Shown here piece by piece: positions 33,678-42,595 of a stretch of 64,000 nucleotides of DNA. Within the stretch, counting starts at the first letter, position 1, and each line of letters opens with the position of its first letter. Location of the stretch: the NCBI RefSeq assembly GCF_001457475.1, contig NZ_LN831029.1:4836001-4900000 (forward strand), given 5' to 3'. The position numbers and the translations under genes were made by a program. The DNA is from Achromobacter xylosoxidans (lineage in GTDB: Bacteria; Pseudomonadota; Gammaproteobacteria; Burkholderiales; Burkholderiaceae_B). The notes under the pieces are model-generated. The model worked only from the letters and a program-made list of their open reading frames with translations, had not been told where the DNA came from and ran no database searches.

Positions 33678-36508
33678 TTCATATCCTTTGCGATGCCGTG
33701 CAGGGTCTGGGCCAGGACCATGAAAGGCAGGGGCTTGCACAACACCTGGGTCATGCCCGCGGCCACCCCGCGCTGCGCGATCTCGGCGGCCGAACTGGAA
33801 GTCAGGCCGATGAGGGGGCCGTCGTAGCCGCCCTCGCGCAGCGCCCGCGCCAGTTCGTAGCCGTTGACCACGGGCATGTTCAGGTCGGTCAGGACCAGGT
33901 CGAACCGTTCGCCGCGCCAGCGTTGCAGGGCCTCTTCGCCATTGCCGGCCAGCGTCACGGCGCATCCGAGATGCTCGAGTTGCTCGCGCAGGATCAATTG
34001 GTTGATGACGTTGTCCTCGACGACCAGGATGCGCAGGTCGAGCGGCCCCTGTTTGGCGCCGTCGGCCCCCAGCGCGCCGGGTTCGACGCCGTCCTGCGCC
34101 ATCTGTACGGCGCGGCAGATGCTGACCGGGTTGAATGCGCTGGCCACGCCGGCGCCGCCGGTGGCGGCCATGAAGGCGCCCTGGCCGGCGCCGGGCGCCA
34201 GCACCCGCACCCGCTGGTGTTTCCAGCGCGGTTCGGGCACCGCCGGCGGCCAGGTCTGCACCAGCACCGCGCCATCGGGTTCGACGCCGTCCGCCTGCCT
34301 GCGATAGGGCAAGGCGTTGGCGCCGCAGGCGGCCAGCCAGCCGCGCACGTTGTCGACCACCTCCGGCACCGCGCCGTCCACGTATACCGGTCGTGGCTGC
34401 AGGGTGAGAGGCGGCGCCGCCGCCTGTTCGTCGGTGTCCAGGGTCAGCGAGAACAGGATGCTGGTCCCCAGGCCTTCCTCGCTGACGACCGACAGCGAGC
34501 CGCCCATCAGGTCGGACAGGCGCCGGCAGATCGTCAGCCCCAGGCCGGTGCCGGCGACATCGCAATCCTGCGCCGCGGGCGCGCGGAAATAAGGCTCGAA
34601 CAGCCGCGCGCGGTGGGTTTCACAAATGCCGGGGCCGGTATCGGCCACCTGGAAGCGCAGATGCGTGCGTCCCGGCCCCTCGGCGGTGGCGCTGGCGCGC
34701 AGCACGACCCGTCCGGCTTCGGTGAACTTGACGGCGTTGCTGACCAGGTTGTTGAGGATCTGCAGGATGCGGATCGAGTCGCCCAGCGCCGAGGCCGGCA
34801 TGCCGACCTCGGTGATGGCGTAGACGTCCAGGCCCTTGGCGCGGGCGCGCGCCGCGTAATTGGCCACCACCTGCTCGACCAGGTCCGCCGGCGAGAAGGC
34901 GCTGATTTCGAGCTCTTCATGGCCGGCCTCGATGCGCGACAGGTCGAGCGTGCCGTTGATGGTGCGCAGCAGGGTCGACGAAGACTGCTGGATGGTGTTC
35001 AGGTACTGTTCCTGCTGTCCGGTCAGGCCGGTCAGGGCCAGCAGTTCCAGCGTGCCCAGGATGCCGTACAGCGGCGTGCGGATTTCGTGGCTGATGGTGG
35101 CAAAGAACATGGCCTTGGATTCGCTGGCGCGATCGGTGGCCAGCTTGGCCTGGCGCAAGGCATGCTCGACCTTCTTCTGCGCGGTGATGTCGCTGATGCC
35201 GCACAGCACGACGTCCTCGGATTGATAGGTGGTGGCGGCGAACGCCACGTAGGCGCTGCGGCCGTCCTTGAGGGTGTATTCGCCGCCGCCGGTTTCGATG
35301 CCGGCCCCCAGCAGGGCCTGGCGCCAGTGGTCCTGTTCGCCAAGCCATTGCCGCGCCGCCGCGTTCGACAGCAGCAGTTCGCCATCCTTGCGCCGCAGCA
35401 GGCACAACCCCACCGGCGCCACGTCGACGATCTTGCGGTTCAGCGCCACGCTGTCGACCAGGGCCTCGTACTGCCGCAGCGCGGGTTTCACCAACCGGTT
35501 GCGGATGTGGCGCACCGCCAGCAGCACGATGACGATCAGCAACGCCGCCACCGCGCCGGCGGTCCAGAACGCCACGGCGCCATCTTCGAGCAGGTCGCCG
35601 ATGGGCACGTAGTACGCCAGCCGCCAGCCCGCCTCGCCGACCGACTTGACCAGCACCAGCGTCTGCGGCCACCAACTTTCGCCGCGCAGCCGAAACGAAT
35701 CGCTCGACAGGTAGGCGGGCGTTTCCTCGACCCGCGGCGGCAGCGTGCCGCCATGCAGCGCCATGGCGCCGTTGCCGTCGTACAGGGCATAGCCGGCGCC
35801 GCCGCTGGCGCATTCGGTTTCGCCGACGACCGCGCCCAGGCCGCCGACCTCGAGTCCGATCCAGGTGCGTTCATCGCCGGTGACGTCGGCTGGGGTATAG
35901 AGGAATAGGCGGTTGGCCTCGTCCATGGGCGGGCGCAGCCAGACGATCGGATTGCGGCCGTCGGGTCCCGGTTGCGCGCTGCGCAGCCGCAACGCCTGCG
36001 CCAGCCAGCGCGCGGTGGCGTCGGACATGGGCGTGGCGCCGGCGTCGGAGCGCAGCGACAGGCGCGTGACCGTGGCATTGGCGGGCGAGGCATAGACGAC
36101 GTGCGCGCGCAATTGCGCCACGTTGGCGCGGTCGCGCGGCGTCAGGATCAGCGCCCATTCATAGGTGCCACCGGCATCGACCAGCGGCGCCACGCTGATC
36201 TGGCCGGTGGCGCCGAAGGTCCGGGGAGTATCGGCGACCGACATGCGGTCGGTGTTGCGCACCGCCGAGGCGGCCACCGAACGCAACAGCGACTCGCGCT
36301 GGTCGAAATACAGCTGCGCGTTGTAGGCGCCGGCGTTCATGCGGCGGCGGTATTTGGAGACTTCGCCGGTGAACGCGCCATAGGCGTACAGCGCCGTTCC
36401 CACCAGGATGCAAGCCGCGAGCGCCACGGCAAACATGTGCAGAAGAAGCATAGGCAGGCCTGGGGCCGCCGCCGTCAATGCTTCCCGGGAACGGGGATTC
36501 AAGATCAT
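33674..36508 (-). CDS. hybrid sensor histidine kinase with C-terminal REC, no Hpt
   Basis: 944-aa membrane kinase. TM1 is at about 20-42, a periplasmic sensor runs to about 280 (dCache-like in layout), TM2 is about 283-305, then a PAS domain, HisKA with SHEIRTPLYGILG (His474), HATPase with NNLVSNAVKF and GTGLGLTICRRLSDL, and a terminal receiver with LVLTDLNMPVVNG (Asp875). Unlike the other kinase of the cluster it lacks an Hpt domain, so its phosphate must pass through an Hpt elsewhere, most simply that of the neighbour. The ATG at 36506-36508 was chosen; the frame runs about 60 codons further upstream but that part reads as non-coding. First gene of the cluster. Confidence 0.9.
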   Translation of the reverse strand: MILNPRSREALTAAAPGLPMLLLHMFAVALAACILVGTALYAYGAFTGEVSKYRRRMNAGAYNAQLYFDQRESLLRSVAASAVRNTDRMSVADTPRTFGATGQISVAPLVDAGGTYEWALILTPRDRANVAQLRAHVVYASPANATVTRLSLRSDAGATPMSDATARWLAQALRLRSAQPGPDGRNPIVWLRPPMDEANRLFLYTPADVTGDERTWIGLEVGGLGAVVGETECASGGAGYALYDGNGAMALHGGTLPPRVEETPAYLSSDSFRLRGESWWPQTLVLVKSVGEAGWRLAYYVPIGDLLEDGAVAFWTAGAVAALLIVIVLLAVRHIRNRLVKPALRQYEALVDSVALNRKIVDVAPVGLCLLRRKDGELLLSNAAARQWLGEQDHWRQALLGAGIETGGGEYTLKDGRSAYVAFAATTYQSEDVVLCGISDITAQKKVEHALRQAKLATDRASESKAMFFATISHEIRTPLYGILGTLELLALTGLTGQQEQYLNTIQQSSSTLLRTINGTLDLSRIEAGHEELEISAFSPADLVEQVVANYAARARAKGLDVYAITEVGMPASALGDSIRILQILNNLVSNAVKFTEAGRVVLRASATAEGPGRTHLRFQVADTGPGICETHRARLFEPYFRAPAAQDCDVAGTGLGLTICRRLSDLMGGSLSVVSEEGLGTSILFSLTLDTDEQAAAPPLTLQPRPVYVDGAVPEVVDNVRGWLAACGANALPYRRQADGVEPDGAVLVQTWPPAVPEPRWKHQRVRVLAPGAGQGAFMAATGGAGVASAFNPVSICRAVQMAQDGVEPGALGADGAKQGPLDLRILVVEDNVINQLILREQLEHLGCAVTLAGNGEEALQRWRGERFDLVLTDLNMPVVNGYELARALREGGYDGPLIGLTSSSAAEIAQRGVAAGMTQVLCKPLPFMVLAQTLHGIAKDMK

Positions 36509-36996
36509 GCGTCGATCATAGATTTCCGCTTTGGCGGCCAAGCCAAGAATATTCTCAAAGCGTGGGAGCGGGCCTGCCCCCGGCACGCGCCGCCCCGCCT
36601 TGTTCGGCCCGGGGAAAAGCCCGCCGCGCCAGCGCCCTCGGCCACGTCGCAATCGCCTCCCCCTGGCGATCCGCCCGGTCCGGCCCGCAGCCATGTCGCC
36701 GTGGTTTTTCGCCCGCTCTATGTAACAAAATAAAATAAATTAATTCAGAACAACCCGACGCCAACCGGCATCGCCAGACCGGCCAGCGCCCCTTCGCCCG
36801 CGCCTCGCCCTATGACGGCCCCCCGCTTTTGCCGAACCTTCCCCGGTGGCAACCCCGGGAAAAGGGGTGGAGCAATCCGGCGCACCGGGCGGCGGATGTG
36901 GAATGCGCGCCACACCCCCTCTCGCCATGGGCGCGACGCGCTGGCATCATGCGGCGCGTAGGGCACCTGTCGAGCATCTGAACAAGGAAAACAAAC
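36509..36996. other. 488-bp intergenic region without a supported gene
   Basis: This gap lies between the divergent kinase cluster and the lipoprotein gene. It holds a short AT-rich block near 36718-36745 in otherwise G+C-rich sequence, the likely place for promoter elements. I see no gene, repeat or convincing hairpin in it. Confidence 0.5.
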
Positions 36997-37404
36997 GTGC
37001 GATTCAGTTTTTTCAAGGCCCTGCTGGCCTGCCTGTGCGGCGCCGTGCTGAGCGCCTGCACCACCTGGGACGTGGCGATGATGCGCCACAAGGGCAAGCC
37101 CGTGAATGACATCGTGGCCGATTGGGGCGTGCCCGACCGCGTCTATGCCAGCGAAGACCTGCCGATCGGGCAACTGGTCTACATGTGGCAGACCTCCGGC
37201 GAAGTCTCCTGGGACGAGGCCGTCGGCACCTTCTACGTGCCTCCGCCCGGCGGCGTCAGCTACGGTTTCGGCAACAACACCGGCACCATCTACCAGCGGC
37301 GCACGGGCGTCGCCAGCTGCTACACCATGCTGCACGTCGACGAGAAGGGCATCGTCGTCGGCGGCGAACTCGTCAACAACGGCACGACCTGCAAGATGTG
37401 GTGA
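36997..37404 (+). CDS. small outer-membrane-type lipoprotein
   Basis: 135-aa lipoprotein of unknown function. The signal sequence ends in the lipobox LSAC (Cys21). The mature part begins TTWDVAMMRHKGKPVNDIVA and continues DWGVPDRVYASEDLPIGQLV, a pattern like small SmpA/BamE-fold or 'outer membrane assembly' type lipoproteins that start with a helix and a W-G-x-P turn, but I cannot assign it firmly. Two Cys (SCYTML and GTTCKMW) could form a disulfide. The start is a GTG at 36997 with AAGGAAAAC upstream. A second small exported protein follows 74 bp downstream. Confidence 0.75.
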   Translation: MRFSFFKALLACLCGAVLSACTTWDVAMMRHKGKPVNDIVADWGVPDRVYASEDLPIGQLVYMWQTSGEVSWDEAVGTFYVPPPGGVSYGFGNNTGTIYQRRTGVASCYTMLHVDEKGIVVGGELVNNGTTCKMW

Positions 37405-37478
37405 CGGCGGCGCCACGCGGATCGCCCAAGCGCCCCGCCGGCCGGCCTCTCCTCGGACAACCCGCAAGAGACTTCCTG

Positions 37479-37820
37479 ATGATGAACATGAAAGCCACCC
37501 ACGCCCTAGTCGTTCCCCTGCTCGCCCTGACCCTGCTGGCCGGGCCGGCCCTTGCCGCCGAAAAGAAACCCACCGCGGGCGACATTTCGCGCGCCATCGC
37601 CTATGCCGATGTGATGCGAGCCTTCGCCTACAGCAAGCAGGCCACCGAGTTCAAGGAACGCTTCGACAAGATCGGCCCCGGCCCGGACGGACTGGAAGCC
37701 ATGACCAATGCGGCCAACCTCATGACACTGGCCAACCAGGCCATGCGCGCGGCCTGCGCGCGCGAACCGCATTACGTGGAAAAAGGCATCGAGGCCTTCC
37801 GCTGCAGCAAGATCAAGTAG
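37479..37820 (+). CDS. small secreted/periplasmic hypothetical protein
   Basis: 113-aa protein with a Sec signal peptide (hydrophobic core LVVPLLALTLLAGPALA, cleavage near ALA-AEK). The mature part is mostly helical (ISRAIAYADVMRAFAYSKQA) with two cysteines (AACAREP and FRCSKIK) near the C-terminus that may pair. Three close ATG codons (37479, 37482, 37488) could start it; the last gives the tidiest signal peptide. It is not recognised as a named family. It lies on the same strand as the lipoprotein gene and ends before a strong terminator at 37923-37956. Confidence 0.7.
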   Translation: MMNMKATHALVVPLLALTLLAGPALAAEKKPTAGDISRAIAYADVMRAFAYSKQATEFKERFDKIGPGPDGLEAMTNAANLMTLANQAMRAACAREPHYVEKGIEAFRCSKIK

Positions 37821-37922
37821 GCGGCCCGACCCGGCAGGGTCGAGGCCGCGCACCAGGCCCCGAACCAGGGCTGCCGCGGATCAAGGCAGGCAGGCGAGGC
37901 CGACGACCGGCAGGCCCGCCAT

Positions 37923-37956
37923 AACCCCGCAGGACTCACGTTCCGCGGGGTTTTTT
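37923..37956 (+). terminator. rho-independent terminator
   Basis: Arms AACCCCGC (37923-37930) and GCGGGGTT (37945-37952) closing a loop that is itself partly paired, followed by a run of six T. It ends the transcript of the two small exported proteins. Confidence 0.85.
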
Positions 37957-38104
37957 GCGCCTGGACAGGACGGACGGCATCGTCGCGATGCGACGGGCGC
38001 GTGCGCGAACGCGATCTTTGTGTCCTACCTTTCGTGCATAGCGGTTCTATGTCGTCGTCTTTGGAAATATAGTCGAGCCAAAATCTTCGGCAGCGTTCCT
38101 CCTC

Positions 38105-38830
38105 ATGTCCTCCCGCCTTCTGCCCGGCGCCCGATGGGCGAGCGTGGCGATCTTCTTCGCCAGTGTGTTTTCCGTAGTGCCCGGCACGGTTCATGGCGCG
38201 CCTGACGCACTGCTCATCAGCACCCAGGGCGCCAACGGCGCGCCCGCCTGTATGCTCTGCCACGGCGCCCACGGAGAAGGCAACCAGGTCTCCGGCTTTC
38301 CCCGATTGGCAGGCGCTGGCGCGGCCTATCTGCAGGAACAGCTTGAGGCCATCGCCAACGGCTCGCGCGTCAGTCCCGTCATGACAACCATCGCCAAGAC
38401 ACTGGAACCGGCGCAACGCGAGGCCGTGGCGCGGTTCTACGCCGCGCTGCCCTCCCCCCTGGACACCGACCGCCTGGCCGCCACCGCGCAGCAGTCTCCC
38501 AAGCCCGCCGACGTGGGCGCCTGGCTCGCCATTCGTGGCGCCTGGGACAGAAACATACCCGCCTGCAACCAGTGCCACGGCCCCGGCGGCATCGGGGTGG
38601 GCGATCATTTCCCAAGCCTGGCGGGCCAGCCCGCCGCCTACCTCGCCGAACAGCTGCGCCTGTGGCGTGAAAACCAACGTCCGCCCGGCCCGCTGGGCTT
38701 GATGGCGGCGGTCGCCACGCGCCTGACGGACGCCGAGATCACCGCGGTGTCCGCCTACTACGCCGGCCTGCCCAGGGCGGCCGACCCGCTCACCGCGCAA
38801 GCCGGCACCGCCGCGAAGGCCAAGCCATGA
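38105..38830 (+). CDS. tsdB: dihaem cytochrome c, TsdB-like electron acceptor
   Basis: 241-aa periplasmic cytochrome of the c4 type with two haem sites, CMLCH (near residue 56) and CNQCH (near residue 156), each in a similar roughly 100-residue domain with GFPRLAG / HFPSLAG and a distal Met region. A Sec signal peptide precedes the first domain. In tsdBA operons TsdB takes electrons from thiosulfate dehydrogenase TsdA and passes them to terminal oxidases. Its stop overlaps the start of the TsdA-like gene (ATGA at 38827-38830), and a cbb3 oxidase cluster follows, both of which fit this role. The name rests on context and domain layout. Confidence 0.85.
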   Translation: MSSRLLPGARWASVAIFFASVFSVVPGTVHGAPDALLISTQGANGAPACMLCHGAHGEGNQVSGFPRLAGAGAAYLQEQLEAIANGSRVSPVMTTIAKTLEPAQREAVARFYAALPSPLDTDRLAATAQQSPKPADVGAWLAIRGAWDRNIPACNQCHGPGGIGVGDHFPSLAGQPAAYLAEQLRLWRENQRPPGPLGLMAAVATRLTDAEITAVSAYYAGLPRAADPLTAQAGTAAKAKP

Positions 38831-39864
38831 TCCCGCCCTCCTCCCGCCTGCGCCCGCTGCAGGTTGCCGTCCTTGCGCTGCTGGCCATCAGCGCGATCGT
38901 CCTGGCCACCGCGATTCGCAACGGGCGCCCGACGTTTCCCACGACTGCCCTTCCTCGCCCGCCAGCCGATGCGCCCGCCGATCGGACGTCAACCCTTGGT
39001 CCTGCGGCCGCCGCGCCGCGGCCCGATACCCGCCCCGCTTTCACGCCGCCATCAGCCGCCTCGCTGCCGGACACGGCATTCGGCAAGACCGTGCGCCAGG
39101 GCGAGCAGATCTTCCTTCATACGCCGCAGAACGCTCCCCAGTTCGCGGGCAACAACCTGAATTGCTCCAGCTGCCACCTGGACGCCGGCCGCCGCCCCGA
39201 CGCCGCGCCCATGTGGGCAGCCTACGTGATGTATCCGGCCTATCGCGCCAAGAACGGCCACGTCAATACGCTCGCAGAACGACTGCAGGGTTGTTTCCGT
39301 TTCAGCATGAACGGCAAGCCACCCGCGGCCGACGATCCGGTCCTGGTCGCCCTGCAGACCTACATGTTCTGGCTCGCCGACAAGGCGCCCACCGGCGTGC
39401 CGCTCAAGGGCCACGGCTATCCGAAGCTGGCGGCGCCGCCACAGAAGGCCGACTACCTGCGGGGCAGCCAGGTCTACGCCCGGAACTGCGCCGTCTGCCA
39501 TGGCGACGAAGGCCAGGGTCAGAAGAATGGCGAACACTGGGTCTTCCCGGCCTTGTGGGGGCCCGATTCCTTCAACTGGGGCGCCGGCATGCATCAGATC
39601 AAGAACGCCGCCGGCTTCATCAAGGCCAACATGCCGTTGGGCCGTGGCGGCCTGCTGAGCGACCAGGAAGCCTGGGACGTGGCCTACTTCATGAACGCGC
39701 ATGAACGCCCGCAAGATCCGCGCTACACCGAATCCGTGGCCAAGACCCGCGCCAAATACCACGATTCCGAGGATTCGCTGTACGGCCTCGAAATCAATGG
39801 CCACCTGCTTGGCAGCGAGGCGCCGCCGTCCGGAGGCAGGCTGGCGCAGGGCACCGGGCGCTGA
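38827..39864 (+). CDS. tsdA: thiosulfate dehydrogenase TsdA-like dihaem cytochrome c
   Basis: 345 aa. TsdA oxidises two thiosulfates to tetrathionate in the periplasm, or runs in reverse. Two haem motifs are seen, CSSCH (residues 113-117) and CAVCH (221-225). Around the first is the TsdA signature NLNCSSCHLDAGRRPDAAP, then YPAYRAKNGHVNTLAERLQG and Cys156 in GCFRFSMNGKPP, the residue that serves as the unusual axial Cys ligand of the active haem in TsdA. The N-terminus is an uncleaved-looking hydrophobic anchor (residues about 12-30) and a Pro/Ala linker, so it may be membrane-tethered. It is translationally coupled to the upstream dihaem cytochrome. Confidence 0.87.
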   Translation: MIPPSSRLRPLQVAVLALLAISAIVLATAIRNGRPTFPTTALPRPPADAPADRTSTLGPAAAAPRPDTRPAFTPPSAASLPDTAFGKTVRQGEQIFLHTPQNAPQFAGNNLNCSSCHLDAGRRPDAAPMWAAYVMYPAYRAKNGHVNTLAERLQGCFRFSMNGKPPAADDPVLVALQTYMFWLADKAPTGVPLKGHGYPKLAAPPQKADYLRGSQVYARNCAVCHGDEGQGQKNGEHWVFPALWGPDSFNWGAGMHQIKNAAGFIKANMPLGRGGLLSDQEAWDVAYFMNAHERPQDPRYTESVAKTRAKYHDSEDSLYGLEINGHLLGSEAPPSGGRLAQGTGR

Positions 39865-39917
39865 GGCCGGATGTCATCGGCCATTGACGATGGAGTCCCA
39901 GCCGGCACCGCCACCAC

Positions 39918-40847
39918 ATGCGACACCGATCCATTTTCGCGCAGCCCCCGAGCCTGTCCGACGCCGACCGGCGACTGCGCCGGCACGCGTTGCTGCGCCT
40001 GTCGCTGGCCTGGCTGGCAATGATGCAGGTGATGATGCTTGCGTGGCCCGGCTATCTGCGCCATGACGGCATCCCCAGGGACGCCCTGGAAACGCTGGAC
40101 TGGGCCATCGTGCTGATGAACTGGGCCAGCCTGGCCCTGACCTTGCCGGTGGTGCTGTATTCGGCCTGGCCGATCTGGCGCCACGCCGGCGCCAACCTGC
40201 GCCAGGGCCGCGCCGGCATGGACGTGCCGGTGGCGCTGGGTATCGTCGCCGCCTTCGTCCCCAGCGTGCATGCCACCTATACGGGCCGCGGCGAGGTGTA
40301 CTTCGATTCGGTCACCATGTTCGTCGCCTTCCTGCTGACGGCGCGCTACCTGGAACTTTGCGCCCGGCAGTCGTTCGGCGGCCCGACGGGCAGCCAACGG
40401 CATGCCCGGGTCGAGGCGCAGCGCCTGCTGCTGGGCGCCAGCGCAGACCGGCTGGCCTCGCGCTTCGTCATGGCGCAGGTGGCGCTGGCGCTGGCCGCGG
40501 CGGCCGCCTGGGCCTATATCGATCCGACCCGCAGCCTTCCCGTCATGGTGGCGCTGCTGGTGATGAGTTGTCCCTGCGCCATGTCGATGGCGGTGCCCAC
40601 CGCCATGGCGTCGGCCCATTCGGCGCTGGCGGCCCATCCGTCGATGTCCGAAGCGGCGCTGGACACGCTGCTGGCCCAGGCGCAGCGCAAGGCGCGCCAG
40701 AGCCTGCACGCTGCGCTGGCCTGGCATCTGCTGGTGACGCCGCTGGCGTTGGGTCACGCCCTGGCTGGCGGCGATCGCCATGCTGGTGTCGTCGTTGGCG
40801 GTGGCATGCAACGCGTGGCGGTGGGCCCGCCGCGATTGGTCCGCTGA
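39918..40847 (+). CDS. CcoI-like copper P-type ATPase reduced to its membrane helices, 3' frameshift
   Basis: 309 aa as read. It matches the membrane part of CcoI/FixI, the Cu pump of cbb3 assembly: LSLAWLAMMQVMM (TM1), PVVLYSAWPIW (TM2), GRAGMDVPVALGIVAAF (TM3), EVYFDSVTMFVAFLLTARYLE (TM4), the Cu site CPC at 218-220 in LLVMSCPCAMSMAVPTAMAS (TM6) and LAWHLLVTPLALG (TM7). The soluble parts are missing: no N-terminal metal-binding domain, no actuator TGES, no phosphorylation DKTGT and no GDGxND; short linkers join the helices in frame. At about 40761 the frame must shift by +1 to give the last helix, WLAAIAMLVSSLAVACNAW; that frame ends at 40884, overlapping ccoS by ATGA. As annotated the protein ends at 40847 with an unrelated tail. 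Confidence 0.8.
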   Translation: MRHRSIFAQPPSLSDADRRLRRHALLRLSLAWLAMMQVMMLAWPGYLRHDGIPRDALETLDWAIVLMNWASLALTLPVVLYSAWPIWRHAGANLRQGRAGMDVPVALGIVAAFVPSVHATYTGRGEVYFDSVTMFVAFLLTARYLELCARQSFGGPTGSQRHARVEAQRLLLGASADRLASRFVMAQVALALAAAAAWAYIDPTRSLPVMVALLVMSCPCAMSMAVPTAMASAHSALAAHPSMSEAALDTLLAQAQRKARQSLHAALAWHLLVTPLALGHALAGGDRHAGVVVGGGMQRVAVGPPRLVR

Positions 40848-40880
40848 TCTGGCATGCGCCGAAGCGCCGGGGTCCGCCCC

Positions 40881-41042
40881 ATGATCATTCTCTACCTGCT
40901 GCTGCCGCTGTCCCTGCTGTTCGTGCTGGTCATCGGCGTGTCGTTGTGGTGGGCGGTATTCAGCGGCCAGTATGACGACACTGACAACGCCGGCGCCGCC
41001 ATCCTGCGCGACGACGACAGCGGACCGACGGTTCGCGGATGA
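40881..41042 (+). CDS. ccoS: cbb3 oxidase assembly protein CcoS
   Basis: 53-aa membrane protein with one TM helix (IILYLLLPLSLLFVLVIGVS), followed by the family motif WWAVFSGQYDDTD. CcoS is needed to put haem and copper into the CcoN subunit. The ATG at 40881 sits in the overlap ATGA with the frameshifted end of the upstream CcoI-like gene; a longer open frame starts nine codons earlier but has no family match. It stands directly before ccoN, its usual place. Confidence 0.92.
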   Translation: MIILYLLLPLSLLFVLVIGVSLWWAVFSGQYDDTDNAGAAILRDDDSGPTVRG

Positions 41043-41118
41043 TTCGGATCGAATCCCATATTCATATCGACCCTCATCATTGAAACTTGAGGCTGTTGTT
41101 TAAAAAAAGGGGGTGGTA

Positions 41119-42585
41119 ATGGACCATTACTCCGCCATCGCAAGCAAGTCCGACACCTTCAACTACCGTATCGTCCGGCAGTTCGCATTGGTCACCGTGT
41201 TCTGGGGCATCGTCGGCATGACCGTGGGTGTTTTTCTCGCCGCGCAGCTGATCTGGCCTCAGTTGAATTTCGACACCGCCTGGCTCAGCTACGGCCGCCT
41301 GCGCCCGCTGCACACCAACGCCGTGATCTTCGCCTTCGGCGGCAGCGCGCTGTTCGCGACCTCGTACTACGTGGTCCAGCGCACCTGTCAGGCCCGCCTT
41401 TTCTGTGACTGGCTGGCCGCCTTCACGTTCTGGGGCTGGCAGGTCGTCATCGTCGGCGCCGTCATCACCCTGCCGCTGGGCTACACCAGCAGCAAGGAAT
41501 ACGCCGAACTCGAATGGCCCATCGACATCCTGATCACGCTGGTCTGGGTGGCCTACGCCATCGTGTTCTTCGGCACCATCGTCAAGCGCCGCGCCAAGCA
41601 CATCTACGTGGCGAACTGGTTCTTCGGCTCGTACATCCTGACCATCGCCATCCTGCACATCTTCAACAACATCGAGATGCCGGTGACGCTGTGGAAGTCG
41701 TACTCCGCCTATGCCGGCGTGCAGGATGCCATGGTGCAGTGGTGGTACGGCCACAACGCGGTGGGCTTCTTCCTGACCACCAGCTTCCTGGGCATGATGT
41801 ACTACTTCGTGCCCAAGCAGGCCGGCCGTCCCATCTATTCGTATCGCCTGTCGATCGTCCACTTCTGGGCGCTGGCCTTCACCTACATGTGGGCCGGTCC
41901 CCATCACCTGCTGTACACCTCGCTGCCCGACTGGACCCAGTCGCTGGGCATGACGTTCTCGCTGATCCTGCTGGCGCCGTCGTGGGGCGGCATGATCAAC
42001 GGCATCATGACGCTGCAGGGCGCCTGGTACAAGCTGCGCACCGATCCGATCCTGAAGTTCATGGTGACGGCGCTGTCGTTCTACGGCATGGCCACGTTCG
42101 AAGGCTCGATGATGGCGATCCGCACCGTGAACGCGCTGTCGCACTACACCGACTGGACCATCGGCCACGTGCACTCGGGCGCGCTGGGCTGGGTCGCGAT
42201 GATCTCGTTCGGCTCGCTCTACTACCTGATCCCGCGCCTGTATGGCCGCGAAAAGATGTACAGCGTCAAGGCCATCGAACTGCACTTCTGGATCGCCACC
42301 ATCGGCGTGGTGCTGTACATCGCCGCGATGTGGATCGCCGGGGTGCAGCAGGGCCTGATGTGGCGCGACACGGCAGCCGACGGCACGCTGGTTTACAGCT
42401 TCGTCGAAGAGCTCAAGACGCGGGTGCCGTATTACCTGATCCGGCTGCTGGGCGGCACGCTCTACTTGTCGGGTATCTGGATCATGGCCTGGAACGTGTG
42501 GAAGACGGTGAGCGGCGCGAAGGCGGTCAACCCCGCCATTCCGCCGGACACCGCCCACGCCGTCGGCGCGCCGGCCACCGCTTGA
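41119..42585 (+). CDS. ccoN: cbb3-type cytochrome c oxidase subunit I
   Basis: 488-aa catalytic subunit of the high-affinity cbb3 oxidase in the inner membrane, about 12 TM helices. Haem and copper ligands are visible: His in [14 protein letters not shown] (low-spin haem b), [13 protein letters not shown] (CuB), the [13 protein letters not shown] helix with the cross-linking Tyr, the His pair in [13 protein letters not shown] (CuB), and both His in [12 protein letters not shown] (haem b3 and haem b). I chose the ATG at 41119, which has AAAGGGGG a few bases upstream, over a GTG two codons earlier. Oxygen limitation normally induces this operon, but I do not see a clean FNR box just upstream. 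Confidence 0.97.
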   Translation: MDHYSAIASKSDTFNYRIVRQFALVTVFWGIVGMTVGVFLAAQLIWPQLNFDTAWLSYGRLRPLHTNAVIFAFGGSALFATSYYVVQRTCQARLFCDWLAAFTFWGWQVVIVGAVITLPLGYTSSKEYAELEWPIDILITLVWVAYAIVFFGTIVKRRAKHIYVANWFFGSYILTIAILHIFNNIEMPVTLWKSYSAYAGVQDAMVQWWYGHNAVGFFLTTSFLGMMYYFVPKQAGRPIYSYRLSIVHFWALAFTYMWAGPHHLLYTSLPDWTQSLGMTFSLILLAPSWGGMINGIMTLQGAWYKLRTDPILKFMVTALSFYGMATFEGSMMAIRTVNALSHYTDWTIGHVHSGALGWVAMISFGSLYYLIPRLYGREKMYSVKAIELHFWIATIGVVLYIAAMWIAGVQQGLMWRDTAADGTLVYSFVEELKTRVPYYLIRLLGGTLYLSGIWIMAWNVWKTVSGAKAVNPAIPPDTAHAVGAPATA

Positions 42586-42595
42586 CGAGGACATC

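Noticed and set aside
41043..41118. Possible FNR/ANR box upstream of ccoN (TTGAAACTTGAG).
   Set aside because: Only one half-site agrees with TTGAT-N4-ATCAA; the second half reads TTGAG, not ATCAA. Oxygen control is likely but not shown by this site.
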